Origin: Topomyia yanbarensis
Lineage: Eukaryota > Arthropoda > Insecta > Diptera > Culicidae
Assembly (NCBI RefSeq): GCF_030247195.1
Contig: NC_080671.1
Span: 188,335,725-188,399,724 of the forward strand
Length of the DNA: 64,000 nt
Reading direction: 5' to 3'
Shown: piece by piece, positions 22,770-34,720 of the stretch
Position numbering within the stretch: the stretch's first letter is position 1
Layout: each line of letters starts with the position of its first letter
Notes under the pieces: model-generated
Seen by the model: the letters and a program-made list of their open reading frames with translations, nothing else
Told to the model about the DNA's origin: nothing
Database searches by the model: none
Translations under genes and position numbers: made by a program

Positions 22770-25482
22770 TCATTTAAATTTATTAAATTGGAATGCTCGT
22801 TCATTAAAAACGTGTGAAGACGAGTTTTTCAACTTCTTGAGGATACATAATGTGCATATAGCCGTTGTGACTGAAACTTTTTTAAAGCCAAATATTAAAT
22901 TGAGGAGTAACTCTAATTTTGTTATTCATCGATTTTTTCGAATTGTTGGATTCGGCGGAGGAATCGCAATAGCGGTTAATCGCAGGATCAAACATTCCGT
23001 TACGCCGTCTCTTGACACCAAGGTGATCGAGAGTTTGGGTATCGAAGTTGAAACTGATCTTGGTATCATTTTTATTGCTGCAGCCTATTTGCCTTTTCAG
23101 TGCACTGGCGAGCAAATTAATTTCTTGAAAGGAGACTTACAAAAACTTACAAGAAATCGGTCGAAATTCTTCATAATCGGTGATTTTAACGACCAACCAC
23201 CGAGCCTGGAATAATGCTCAAAGCAATTCCAACGGTAAACTACTTTTTAATGATTGCTCTACTGGTTATTATTCAATTTTGTTCCCGAACGGTCCTACGT
23301 GCTATTCGTCTGTAAGGAATCCATCAACAATTGATTTGGTTTTGACAGATTAAAGTCACCTTTGTAGCGAATTGATTACACATGCTGGCATTGATTCTGA
23401 TCATCTTCCAGTAACTTTTTCACTTTCTCAAGAAGCTGTTTCCAATCCCATTAGCTCAGTGTTCAATTATCACAAAGCGAATGGGGAAAGGTACAAAACT
23501 TATATTGAGAATAATTTTAATCATGACCTTAATTTACAAAATAAAGCTGACATTGATACGGCATTACAAAATTTAAGTGATTCTATAGTTGATGCTAGAA
23601 ATTTATCAGTACCAACAATACAGAAACAATTTAATACTCCTATTATTGACGACGATCTTCAACTTCTGATTCGCTTGAAGAATGTTCGAAGACGTCAATA
23701 TCAACGTTCTCGTGATCCTGCTATGAAATGTATCTATCAGGATCTTTAAAAAGAAATTAAGCATAGATTCACACTCTTAAGAAATGAAAATTTCGGGAAA
23801 GAGGTTGAATAAATCAAGCCAAATTCTAAACCTTTCTGGAAACTTTCTAAGGTTCTTAAAAACCTCAGAAACCAATTACAGCCTTGAAGGAAGGTGACCA
23901 CATACTTCTTACAAACGAAGAAAAAGCCCAAAAACTTGCTCAGCAGTTTGAAAGCGTCCATAATTTTAATCTCAACGTTGTGAGTCCTATTGAAACCGAA
24001 GTCTTACATAAATATGAAAACGTTTCAAATCAAGTATTGTCTGTTGACGATATTGTTGAAATAAACTATGATGAAATCAAATCCAGCATGAAAAAGTTAA
24101 AAAATATGAAAGCTCCAGGTTATGATGGAATTTTCAACATTCTTCTTAAAACCTTTCCGAAATCACCATGAGATACTTGGTCAAAATATTCAACAAATGT
24201 TTAGAATTAGCATATTTCCCTGAAAGATGGAAAAATGCCAAGGTTATTCCTATTTTGAAGCCAGATAAAAACCCAGCAGAAGCATCTAGCTATCGACCAA
24301 TTAGCTTACTCTCTTCTATTAGTAAATTATTTGAAAAAATCATCCTAACTAGAATGATGTCACATATCAATGAGAATTCTATTTTTCTTCCTGAGCAGTT
24401 TGAATTTCGTATTGGACATTCAACTACTCATCAACTTGTGAGAGTAACTAACATGATAAAGGCAAATATCTCAGAGGACTATTCCACTGGAGTTGCTCTT
24501 CTAGATATCGAAAAAGCTTTCGACAGTGTTTGGCACAAAGGATTAATTGCCAAAATGTGGGATTTCAATTTTCCAAATTATATAATAAAAATAATTAAAA
24601 ATTATCTTACTAACCGTACACTACAGGTTTCTTATCAGAATTGTAAATCTAATAAGCTACCCGTTAAAGCAGGCGTCCATCAAGGATCAAGCGTCGCGCC
24701 AATACTATACAATATTTTAACCTCTGATCTTCCAAATCTACCTACAGGCTGTAAAAAGTCACTTTTCTGTGATGATACTAGCATCTCAGCCACTGGTAGG
24801 AGTCTTCGTATTATCTGCAGTCGACTGCAACGAAGCTTAAATATTTTCAATGATTACCTGAAAAAATGGAAAATTTCCACTAATGCGGCAAAAACACAAT
24901 TGATTGTGTTTCCGCAAGCCAAGAGCTTCTTCTCTTAAATCAAATAATAACCATATTATTAAATTTAATGGTTTGAATTTAACGTGGTCAGATCAAGTTA
25001 AATACTTGGGTTTGATTTACGATAAAAAACTCACTTTTATGGATCACATTGAAGGAATCCAAACAAAATGCAACAAATATATGAAATGTTTATACCCTCT
25101 TATAAATAGGAATTCTAGGCTCTGCCTAAAGAACAAACTATTAATTTATAAACAAATATTTAGACCGGCAATGCTATATACAGTGACAATCTGGGCAAGT
25201 TGTTGTGCTACCAGGTAGAAAACGCTTAAAAGGATTCAGAATAAAATTCTGAAAATGATTTTGATGCGTCCTCCCTGGTTTAGCACAAATGAGTTGCACA
25301 GACTCGCAAACATAGAAACATTAGAAATTATGACGAACAGTATTAAAGCAACTTCCCACAAAAATCGTTGCAATCTTCAATTGCAACGATTAGCTCTCTT
25401 TATAGTTTATAAGTTAGTTTATAAGATTTGTTTAGCTCCTTATTCAGAAGGTTTAAAACATCCTACTGAAAAAAATACTTAA
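22756..25482 (+). pseudogene. Jockey ORF2 (endonuclease/reverse transcriptase), broken
   Basis: The apurinic-like endonuclease occupies 22756-23420: LNLLNWNARSL, a VVTETFL motif, IIGDFN and, after a frameshift near 23195 and a stop near 23350, DSDHLPVTFSL. The linker 23420-24100 has further stops. Reverse transcriptase motifs follow in 24168-24938: YRPISLLSSISKLFEKII, GVALLDIEKAFDSVWHKGLI (catalytic Asp), AGVHQGSSVAPILYNIL, and FCDD at 24765-24776 where FADD/YADD is usual. The C-terminal region continues in two more frames to 25482. ORF2 of active Jockey elements nicks target DNA and copies the element RNA; this one cannot be translated whole. Confidence 0.85.
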
Positions 25483-25915
25483 CTGCGAAAGCATATTATA
25501 TCTTAATAATAATTAACCGAATCATGTAAACAATAGAGATGAAAAGTCACCACTTGTGGATGAACACCCAATATACTAAATTAGAAATGTAATGCAAACA
25601 AAACAATATAATCAAACAGAAAATAATATATAAAAAAGCTTTAAAATAAACGATGAAAATCTGGAGCAGTTTGTGTGAATAGAAAAAAGTTATCCAAAAA
25701 ATAGTAGGGCGAACGTATAAATGTGGGACACCAGTTTTTTTTACCTAAACTCCCCTAGCAAACGAACAAAACGCACCAGGGTATCGAAATTTCGAGAAAC
25801 ATCGTTGATTAAGTTTAAACGAACGCTGAAAATTTGGTGCAGTTTGCTCGAATGAAAAAAAAGTTATACTGAAAAAACAGGGTAAACGTATAAATGTGGG
25901 ACACACTGTACACAG

Positions 25916-26614
25916 TGATGGAAAATCGGTTTCTATGATCTGGTGCAACAGCCAAGAAAGATTGTTCATTTTTGTTATCTCCGATTGATATCATACACTG
26001 CTAAAACTGGGAAAAAATCATTGAAGGAGAATATAGTAGACTTAATTGTCTAAAGATAAAACTGATTTAGTTAAAGGTTGGTTTTCTGATGAACGTTCTG
26101 AAGGGCATTTTGCTTTGCATATTTTCGTGAAACCATAATAGAGCAACGTGTTCGTCAAAATCAACAGAGCTAGCTTATGAATAAACTCGACCGTTGTTTC
26201 TCGGTTATCGCTGGTAAGAACGGTTTGTCTTCGTCAGTTTTATCTTCACTATGGCGCTGAAGCACGGTGATCAAAATGAGGTTCCTACTAAATCGACGAA
26301 TTTGGCATGGACAATTCTATTCGGTGGTATATTCCTTTATGGAAACTTTTTGGTACAATTTTGAGAGGAAATTCCTTCCCAGCACTGACCATATTTAGAT
26401 AAAAAATCTGCTGACACGTGTTTTGGCGAGATGGCATCCATTCGAGAAGGCAAATGTCACGACACTCTACACATGGCAAACATTTATCGGAAATCATACA
26501 GCAGAGATCCAACTATCTAAATTACACTTCATCACAACTAGAAGTATGTCTCAGCGGTGTCGTGCAATATTAATGGTTTTGACGGCCATGAATTTTGGAA
26601 TATTGGTCTTAATG
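25916..26614. other. No gene seen
   Basis: Unique-looking AT-rich DNA with short frames on both strands, none with a recognisable motif. Confidence 0.35.
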
Positions 26615-27004
26615 TTACTTTAGCCACTCCACCATAGGGTGTACTATAACATAGAGTACACGTAACGGTAACGATTGTGCAAAACGTCCCAACACTGGAA
26701 TCTTTGTTCCGAGCTTTTCCCTTGATTTTGCGTCCTGGTTAGCGTTATCACACCTTTTGCTCAGAGTGTCGTTTTGGATGATGTCCACTGCAATCTGAGG
26801 TTCAACTAGTCTGTCTGTTATCACGTTATCGTACACGTTCATGTCGTCATTAGTACTGATTTCTTGCAAACGATCGGATGTTCTTACGGATCGCTTTGGT
26901 ATATCTGTCTTCATCGGCGTTTGCTTCTTTTTTGGGGGTGCTGGTTGTTGGTTTGGAGGCGTTGGGTGAATTTTTCTTGCAGAATTCGGTGCATAGCGTT
27001 CCAT
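26615..27004 (-). CDS. Unrecognised 129-codon ORF, possibly decayed
   Basis: The minus-strand frame begins with a Pro/Lys-rich segment (NQQPAPPKKKQTPMK), then a polar region (KRSVRTSDRLQEIS) and a hydrophobic C-terminus (LRVLYVIVHPMVEWLK). Immediately upstream another frame reads HVTVLYPDDALWNAMHRIL, which overlaps the start and looks like a continuous protein split by a frameshift. I do not recognise the family. A transposable-element protein or a decayed host gene are both possible. Confidence 0.3.
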   Translation of the reverse strand: MERYAPNSARKIHPTPPNQQPAPPKKKQTPMKTDIPKRSVRTSDRLQEISTNDDMNVYDNVITDRLVEPQIAVDIIQNDTLSKRCDNANQDAKSREKLGTKIPVLGRFAQSLPLRVLYVIVHPMVEWLK

Positions 27005-29419
27005 AATGCATCGTCTGGATACAGAACTGTCACGTGGAAGTCAATATATCCCCATCATTTGACTTAAAAAGCGAAATAGGTAGCGATAGTTTTTGTCAGC
27101 CGAATTTTCAGCCGATGGGAAAGCAAGACAAAAGTTTGCCCAAGTATAATTAGTAATAGATTCCCAACTTCCTACTGCACCTAAGATTGTTCACAATTCC
27201 CATTTGAATAACAGGTTCGAATTTCCAACCCAGGCTAAAACATTTATAATAGACAACAACAAAAATTAATGGTTTTAAGAAAACAAGTCATTATTTGTCC
27301 AGTTCTGTCTTTGATGAGAAATTAATTATTAAAATATTCAGTATCACTCAAAACCAGGTGATAGAAAAAATTTGTTGATGGTCCCATACTATATAATAAA
27401 TATCCAACGCACATACTTTCAAGAAAGTTTATATTGAAGTTTTCATCTGAATGTAACGTAACAGTCCGCGATTTGGTCCATAAGTAATGGTTGGTGGTAT
27501 TGCCATTTCCCTCATTTGTATAGAATCCAGTACCGTCGATTCCGCGTGTCCCTAACGAGGAAACAGTTGGTCTAGGGAAAAATTTCTCACGTCAAAATTG
27601 AGCACATCGTATTCAAATATCCATCAATCAGCGCAGGGCCGGAGGTGAAACAGAAGAGCACTTGGACGACCACACCTGTTAAAATTTTCGGTGTGGCAGC
27701 ACGATGCGCAAAGCAGTTCAGGTACTTTTCTCGAGGAATATCGAACGCACATACACGTAGGCATCTTACCTTCGTTCGGCATTCGAATGTTAATGATTTG
27801 TGCATGTTTTGCGCCGTAACTTTCAGACCATTTCTACCACGCACCGCCGCAGGAGGCCTTAAGCTCTACCCCGGACCGAGAGCGAAGGCCTCCTAGCCGG
27901 TGTGACTCCTCGACGCATTCCTAATGGCCTACCTCCGATCGCTAGGAGGCTTCAAAAGTGCCAGAATGTCTGCCAGAGAGACACATAGTGGGTTTTAGGG
28001 GCCGGCCGGATAGTGGTGTGGGCCATTCCAGCCCAGCGCAGCCGTCCACAGTCGGACGCTGAAGAGATTACTCGTGAGAGGCTTCTTATTCCGCTTGCTG
28101 CTCGCAGGCTCCCATCCCATGCCAGGCTGGATAGAGTGAAGCAATGGAATCTTCATCAACATGAATGCTTCGAGTGATACTCTCTGAGAAAAAAAATTAG
28201 ATGGAAGAGCCTATGTAGGCAAAGTGGCATTTAAATTATGTTAATTGATTTCATTTGAATAATATCGAAACGTGTTGAATATCATTCATAAATTTTGTCG
28301 GCTCAAGTGGTTTATGCTAGCTACTGGAACTGTCGGAGAGGAAAATTTCGATTGCGCAAAATTCGAAGGAAAATAAATAGGCATCAAGAATCTCGAGAGG
28401 TGCCTCGATAGCTCGCACTGTGAGTGCGGATGGCTCTTCACACCACCGTGGGGCTGCTGAGCGAAGAACGAATCTGACTGAGTTTAGCAAAACATTGCCT
28501 ACGTTAGCCCACTTGAACTTTGCTATCGTAAATCTGCTGCTCGTGCAGATACAATGGCCGATTTGAGGCGAATTAGAGCCTGCAATTTAGATCATTCATT
28601 ACGCAGAAACAAACGATTAGCTACACAACATTACACCAATTAGTCAATCGCGAAACACCACTGCGCTGTCCAATATGGGGAATTCATTTAATCGGCACAA
28701 ATCTAGAGAGGCGAAAAACTAAAACCGACAACAACAACCACAGTCTCGGCCACGGTTTCGACAAACATAACACGTATGGTTCCCTCATGATCCACAGATG
28801 AATTCCCCAGCATCGCTCGTTTACATGGAAGCGTTCAACCCGTGCCCCGATTGTTCTAGCGAGCAGATTTATTAACGTTATTGGTGCAATCGAGAATTAT
28901 TATAATAATAGAAATCGTCCCCAGAGGCAGATTGGCAAACTTCACTGGTTTATGGCGTGGCAAATTCCACTTTCTCTCCGGATTGTGCCTCCAGTTCGTT
29001 CGTTAGCTGATGCTGTTACGGAAGGTTTATAACGTATTACTGCCTCTTGGGAACACCAGCTGGGGATGCTCATTTTGTTTAACTAAACATTCGATAACTT
29101 GTTATCACTGAATTAATGATTTATTTCTATATGTAATATTAACAAATTTAATTTGTAGTTTTTTTACTTTTTAACAACATTCAATTAGCTAGAGATTACT
29201 GAGAAGGGAAAGTTATTTAAATACAGATCAGAAAACTAGAAGTCGCAGGATCAGAAAACGAAAAGTCGCAGGGTTATTAGAAACAGGCTTAAAATATTAC
29301 TGACTAATCTTTTGTCTTCTGCTGGCAGGAGTCGTGCTTAGGCAGCTTTACTACGAATCGCTCAAGTCTACCAATATTTCTCGTGGCAAAGACAGACTTG
29401 TCCCTACTAAAGAGGGTTT
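27005..29419. other. No gene confirmed; GC-rich block at 27590-28180
   Basis: Bases 27590-28180 are clearly GC-richer than the flanks, with open frames on both strands (85 codons minus, 83 plus) but no recognised domain. Bases 28350-29040 also have mixed composition resembling single-copy noncoding DNA. No RNA gene was identified. Confidence 0.35.
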
Positions 29420-29424
29420 AAATG

Positions 29425-29660
29425 GGATTTGTTATGTGTGATCGTACTATTCGATTCATTCTTCCGAACCAAACCTCCGATCCATATGAAATTCAATAGC
29501 AGATGATAATCCCTACCAATGGTCATTTCAGAAAATTGTGCAAATCGAGTCAGCCATTTCTGAGCAACAGTTGTGAATTTTAATATAGAAACTTACAAGC
29601 CACTTTTTCGAAGTTTCCGGTTCAATTGGAAGGTACCAAAGTGGTCAAAAAAGTTTAGCT
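29425..29660 (+). repeat. Family A monomer, isolated fragment
   Basis: One diverged monomer: GTGTGATCGTAC, TTCCGAACC, GAAATTCAATAGCAG, TCATTTCAGAAAA and GTCAGCCATTTCTGAG. Neither family end is present. Confidence 0.55.
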
Positions 29661-30268
29661 GGGCATCAATGAATTGAAGTTTAAAATGTAACCAATTTTG
29701 AAAATATATTACTAGGGATTATCCATAAATAATGCGTTTTTTACACTTATTGAGGATGGATGGCACGAAAACCATTAATGCAAATGGGGTGACACTTTTT
29801 GTGTTTGAATCTTGAATGAACCCCTCTGAAAAATGTAATGTCAAATGGCTATCGTTTGACACACGGTTTTACATTTCTTACAAAAGAAATGTATAGGATT
29901 CGCTCAAACTTTGAAAACTTTTTCCGAGGCCGGGAGGGCCGAGTTTCATATACCAATCGACTCAGCTCGACAAATTGAGACAATGTCTGTATGTGTGTGT
30001 ATGTGTGTATGTATGTATGCAGGGCCGCCGAGAGGGGGGGACCGGGGTGTTTCCCCCGGGCCCGGAGTTTTGAAGGGGGCCCGGATTTTTAACAGAAACT
30101 AAAATTTTGACAAATACTTTTTCGACAAAAACTTATTTGAGAATATAATTAAAAATTCAATATCTTGTGTATGAGGTAACTAGAATAGCGAAAATTCTAA
30201 ACTACTGCATATTCGATATCAATTATGTTTATACCAACCTAATTCTCGCATCGAAACAAGATCAGACT

Positions 30269-30437
30269 CGAGCGGGCATAGCCGAATTTGTACATTGAAT
30301 GCCATGTACGCAGCTTACCTGGGTTCAAATCCCAACCCCGCACACAGGAATAGAGATTTGTTGTAGGAAAATTCCTAACCTGAATGAAGAAGCGAATGAC
30401 CTTAAGGTTAAAATGTCTATAATCGAAACAAAAATAT
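30269..30437 (+). mobile_element. tRNA-derived SINE, copy 1
   Basis: Contains a perfect B-box-like GGTTCAAATCC at about 30331 and a degenerate A-box region. The tRNA-unrelated 3' part includes GAATGACCTTAAGGTTAAAA and TATAATCGAAA, and the tail is A-rich. It is flanked by GATCAGACT at 30260-30268 and 30438-30446. The 3' part matches copy 2 at 38712-38880. Confidence 0.75.
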
Positions 30438-31935
30438 GATCAGACTTGTAAGGGTTAAACAATTAAATGGTTTGATTAGAAGTCATGAGGTTGTCTTCAA
30501 ATTTCGCCAATTTGAAATCGATTTTTTTGATATATTGAATTTCCAATCTTCGAAAGCGTATTAGTATCGAAAATAACTATTGAAAGAAAAAAAATCCTGC
30601 TTAGGGTTGCCACAGCGGTTTTGGGGGCGAATTCCGTGTCTTCGTTCAGGTAAATCCGAATTCGCCCGGAAGAATCCATTGGATTATTTTGCAATTTTGC
30701 GTTGCCCTTTTTTACCAGGAATCGCCTAGCACCCAGTCCTCATAAACATCATCCTCGGGCTGCACGCCCTAATTGTTAAGGAGGGCCCCTCTTGGCGTTG
30801 ACAAATATTATTTTAAAAGTGCCATTTGGGTTTACTTTACCCCATTGAACCTTCGTTTCAATGGATTAATGTTCCTCACAAAGATTCTCGAAAGAAACTG
30901 AAGTGTGATTTCACACCCCGTGAGGAGCAGAGCAAAGCTCGCTCGGGTTATCCTTCACAGCGAGAGTAGTTGGTGCTTTTAGATTCTTTGTGAATATCCG
31001 AGAAAGCAACATCAGTTACAACATCGAACTAAATCAACAAAACTGTTAACAAATGCAAAAAAACATACAACTAAATGTGAACGGCACAGAAAGGTGGAGT
31101 GCTTTACCAAAACATTACACTCTGCGGTGAATGTGATGAAAATAAGATATTTTTCCTCCTAGTGCTACGAGCTACAAAGGAAATAAAAAAGTGCATACCT
31201 ATTTGTTTTTAAGCGTTTTATACAATAAAAAGCAATGGAAGCGCTCCAAAATTCTGTCGAGTGATCACTTTAATTCGAAATTCTAATTGATTTCAACGCA
31301 TACCCATGTGTCTCTTGAAGTCTGCTCAGTAAAATTCTGCTGGTCAAAGTACCACTAGAGGCGGTAACCCTACCTCTATTTGAGAGCTCAATTGGTCAAA
31401 TGAGTCATCAAAAACTCTTGATATACCAAAAGAATTCGAAATTAATCCAAAAATTTAAATTTAAAATTTAATATATTTGGTTTGCCGTTCATTGATACAA
31501 AATTTATAAAAAATCATATTCAGATACGAGATGATACATAAAAACATTTTTGTAAAGGGGTCATACTCAAATAACGTAGCTTTTTTCGGCGATTCTCGAC
31601 TACCAATTCCCCCTAGCAGAGGCCAGGGATGGAAAAAAATAAATACGTTTTACAATTCTTTCAAATACGGCCTTTATCAACATTTTCATTATAACAGCAA
31701 ATTGCGTGCACAACTTCAAGCCACTTTCGTGACGCGTATAGTGTTAATAGTTTTGTTTTGAATTTTATATGTCATGGAGCATGAAAAGAAGATCTCTTAG
31801 TTCACAATCCTTCAGCTGCCAATGATTCTAAGAAGCATACGTACAACTAAATTACTAAATTGTGTTTGATTGATTTCGAAGAGAAAATTTAACTCTGCTG
31901 CCAAACTAAATCAACTAGTTAGCAAGATTACCTAA

Positions 31936-32869
31936 CACAGTGGCTCAAAACAGCGTTTTGAGGTACTTAATTCATTGGAGTCAAAACTGTTCATATTAGA
32001 GATTTTACATATTCTACAATGTTTATGTGTGTGAAAAGCGCCACATTTTGGCAACATTGTTGTTTTAAAAAATTGATCATAGTAGGCTATAAAAAAATTA
32101 ACTTTTGAACCGAAAGAGATAGCGCTTGGCCGTCTTCAACAAAGTGTTAAGCTTCCAGCACACGCGCTAGTACACAGAGTGCGCGCCACTCAGAAAAACA
32201 AGCGAAAGCGTCTTTGAACACCAGCGCCTACTCGTTCAGTGAGCCATACGCGCGACTTCAAGAGGTCCAGACATACAGCTTTCAACAGGGTATAGCTTCT
32301 GAACGGGTGATAATGGACAAACGGTTTTGCCTTCGTTTTATAGGTGAAACCCAGTCCTATTAGAATAATTGATAGTATAATTGCAGTTTTTGCCGAAAGC
32401 TTTCGGGTTCGAAAACAGGTTAAAATAAAATCAAAATCAGCCATAAGTCTTTACACAGCATTCGCAGCTATTTTGTTTCTTCGAAAAAGTTGTGTGTTTT
32501 GTAATGATAAAAAATACCTTCGAACATTATTAACGGGAAAAATCAGAAACAAAAATGTTTTAAGTAAAAATAAGAATTGTAGAACTTCTTCATAGAAAAA
32601 ACCTTATAACTCAATAACTGTAAGTGATAGAGACAACATGTCTTCTGCAAAATTTATGAAAATACTCTCCTCTACAACTTTGAAGACGGCCAAGCGCTAT
32701 CTCTTTCGGTTCAAAAGTCAAATTGTTTATAGCCTACTATGACCAATTTTTTAAAACAACAATGTTGTCAAAAGATGGCGCTTTTTACACACATAAACTT
32801 TGTAGAAAATATAAAATCGCTAAAATGAATAGTTTTGATTCCAATGAAACGTAGCTTTGAGCCACTGTG
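31936..32869. mobile_element. Inverted-repeat element, CACAGTGGCTCAAA ends
   Basis: The ends CACAGTGGCTCAAA (31936) and its exact complement (ending 32869) cap two arms of about 200 bp: AGATAGCGCTTGGCCGTCTT at about 32118 and its complement at about 32683, and GCCACATTTTGGCAACATTG against CAATGTTGTCAAAAGATGGC. The 500-bp centre has small frames of no recognisable type. A TA dinucleotide lies next to the right end and one base from the left end, so TA targeting (Tc1/mariner type) is possible. Confidence 0.7.
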
Positions 32870-33129
32870 TAATGTAGCAAGTTAAATCCGCATACAAAAT
32901 CTTTTCGTTTTAGAGGAGTGAGCGTGAGATTTTGAACGTCGCTTCCTGAACGTAACGTTTTTATTTTATTTTTGAACTATTTTCTAGAAATCAGTTACAA
33001 CATTCTTGTAAAATATTTTAAGGTATGCTAACACACTAACACAAATGAAAGAATAATTCATGTTTTTATAGGGTTATGAATGTTTTCGAATCCAGCATAG
33101 CGTAAAATCCAACCAAAACCCATATGAAT

Positions 33130-34720
33130 ATGATCCATGTTTCTCATTTTTTTTATTCCTACATGCATTGTTTTTTATTTTGTTAAAATTTCATTGATCT
33201 ATTTTTTCAAGTTGTGGATTGTATTTGTATTTCTACAATTGTAAGATTCTCCCTTTTTTATCTATTTGCATATTTTTATTTATCCATCTTTTTACGTTCC
33301 TTACTTTTGTTTTTTTTTCTATTGCTATCACTATCACTTACTTTAATTTATAGTTTTTCTCTGTTATTGAATTTTATTCGAAATTTTTCGAGAAAATTCT
33401 GCTTTCTTTATTTTTTTTCTTATCATATTTTAATACCCTGCTGTTTTTATTTGTTTCTTTTGTCATTCCATCTAATTTTTAGAATTTATCTATTTACTAG
33501 ATTTATTCTTGTCATAGTCTTTTTCTATTTCCTTTTTTTATATTTTTTTGGATTTCCAAAAGCAATTTTACTTTTTGAAATTCATTTCAATTTGTCCTAT
33601 AGTTTAATTTTTTACCTTTCTCCAATTTTCTTCCTCATTTTATAGTTTTTAGCTTTCCGTTTATCGTAGTTTTATTTTTAATTATTTTCAATATAATTTT
33701 AATTATTTTTTATACCTTTTCCTTAAGATTTAATTCGTTATTGTTATTTCTTCATGTTTTCCATTTAACCTATTTTGAAAGTACTATTTCTGTTGACCAT
33801 TTTCCTATACTTTTACATTGAATTTTTTTTATTTTCCTAAAAAAAATATTTGATTTATCTTTTCTTGATACTATGCGCACTTTTTCTTAATTTTACATTT
33901 AGTTCGTTGTTTGGATTTATTTCAAATTTCATTTCTAGTGCTTTTTCTATTCTTTAATTTATATCCATTTTATTCGTGTTTTTCGTGTTGATATCTTCAT
34001 TTTTGTGTTTCTATAGTATATCATGTTGGCTTTTTTCTACTATTTTTTTGTTTTCCATTTTGTCTGTTTGCTCCGTTTTTGTTCAATACTTTCAATTTTC
34101 TTTACTTTTTCGTCTTTGATTTTGAAAAACTGAAAAATTGAAATGATGAAACATTTCAATTTTTCAGTTTTTCAAAATTTTCTGGCTCGTCCATTTTTTT
34201 AAAATTTCTCTATGGTTATTTTATTTTTATCTTTTATACATACTCCTTTAGTTTTCTGCATTCTTAATGTTTTATTTATTTTTTCTATTGCTTTAAATAT
34301 GTCTTGTTTTTAATTATAAATAAATTTTACTATTCTTGATTTATCGAGTTTTTTAGTTTTTTGCATTTTTTATATTAATGTTTGTATATTATTGTTTAGT
34401 AGTTTTTTTCATTTTCATTGATTCTAATTTTTTTCCTACTTTCCTATCGATTTTCCATTATTTTCACCATTTGTTCAATAATGTCCGACTTTTTTGGTTT
34501 GGTTTTTCTCGATTAAATATTTTTTGACAATTTACATTAATTTGTTTATATGGTTGATTTTGTTGTTTTAGCACTTTTGTACATTCTTTTAATATTTAGT
34601 TTTCCTATTGCTTTTCTTAATCTTTTGCCGTTGATCGCCTTTTAGATATTTTTAATTTTTGTAATTACTACATTTTTAATCTTCCAATTTCCTTACTTTT
34701 ATAAATACTATTAACAAAAA
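33130..34720. repeat. T-rich, strand-asymmetric block
   Basis: The plus strand is dominated by T with interspersed C and few G or A over about 1.6 kb. The open frame at 33214-33645 codes only for Phe/Leu/Ser/Tyr-rich sequence expected from such composition, so it is not called as a gene. The block lies in the right half of the hAT-type element. Confidence 0.8.
34119..34178. repeat. Perfect 27-bp hairpin with 6-nt loop
   Basis: Bases 34119-34145 and 34152-34178 are exact reverse complements around the loop ATGAAA. The arms contain GAAAAACTGAAAAATTGAAA and its complement. It stands out in the T-rich block because its left arm is A-rich. It may be a small inverted duplication or a structured RNA precursor; nothing shows expression. 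Confidence 0.85.

Larger units (their letters stand above)
21266..25635 (+). mobile_element. Jockey-clade non-LTR retrotransposon, inactivated
   Basis: The element is bounded by an exact 14-bp direct repeat, AAGCTTTAAAATAA, at 21252-21265 and 25636-25649. It is 4.37 kb, close to full length for the clade, with a 5' leader, a gag-like ORF1, an endonuclease/reverse transcriptase ORF2 and an A-rich 3' end. The leader has a roughly 37-bp repeat of a TCAAGACTA motif (about 21351, 21388, 21425). Many frameshifts and stops in both ORFs show it is dead. The intact long duplication and full length indicate insertion by target-primed reverse transcription, later than the host inverted-repeat element. 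Confidence 0.85.
20736..25915. repeat. Inverted-repeat element of ~165-bp monomers, split by Jockey
   Basis: Left-arm monomers start at about 20755, 20925 and 21090. Each runs through ACGTTC(A/G)CCCTA, AACTTTTTT, a C(A/T)(C/A)GA(T/A)TTTTC-like box, TTTAATCAACGATTTTTCTCG and GCGTTTTGTTCGTTTG. The right arm starts at about 21238 in reverse orientation and resumes after the retrotransposon, from 25650 to 25915. Without the retrotransposon the element would be about 0.8 kb. The ends match as inverted repeats (ACGTTCACCCTATTTTTTCA at left; TGAAAAAACAGGGTAAACGT at right). No coding capacity. Confidence 0.65.

Noticed and set aside
33214..33645. 143-codon hydrophobic frame resembling a membrane protein
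   Set aside because: The Phe/Leu/Ser/Tyr content is what a T-rich strand gives in any frame; no conserved motif.
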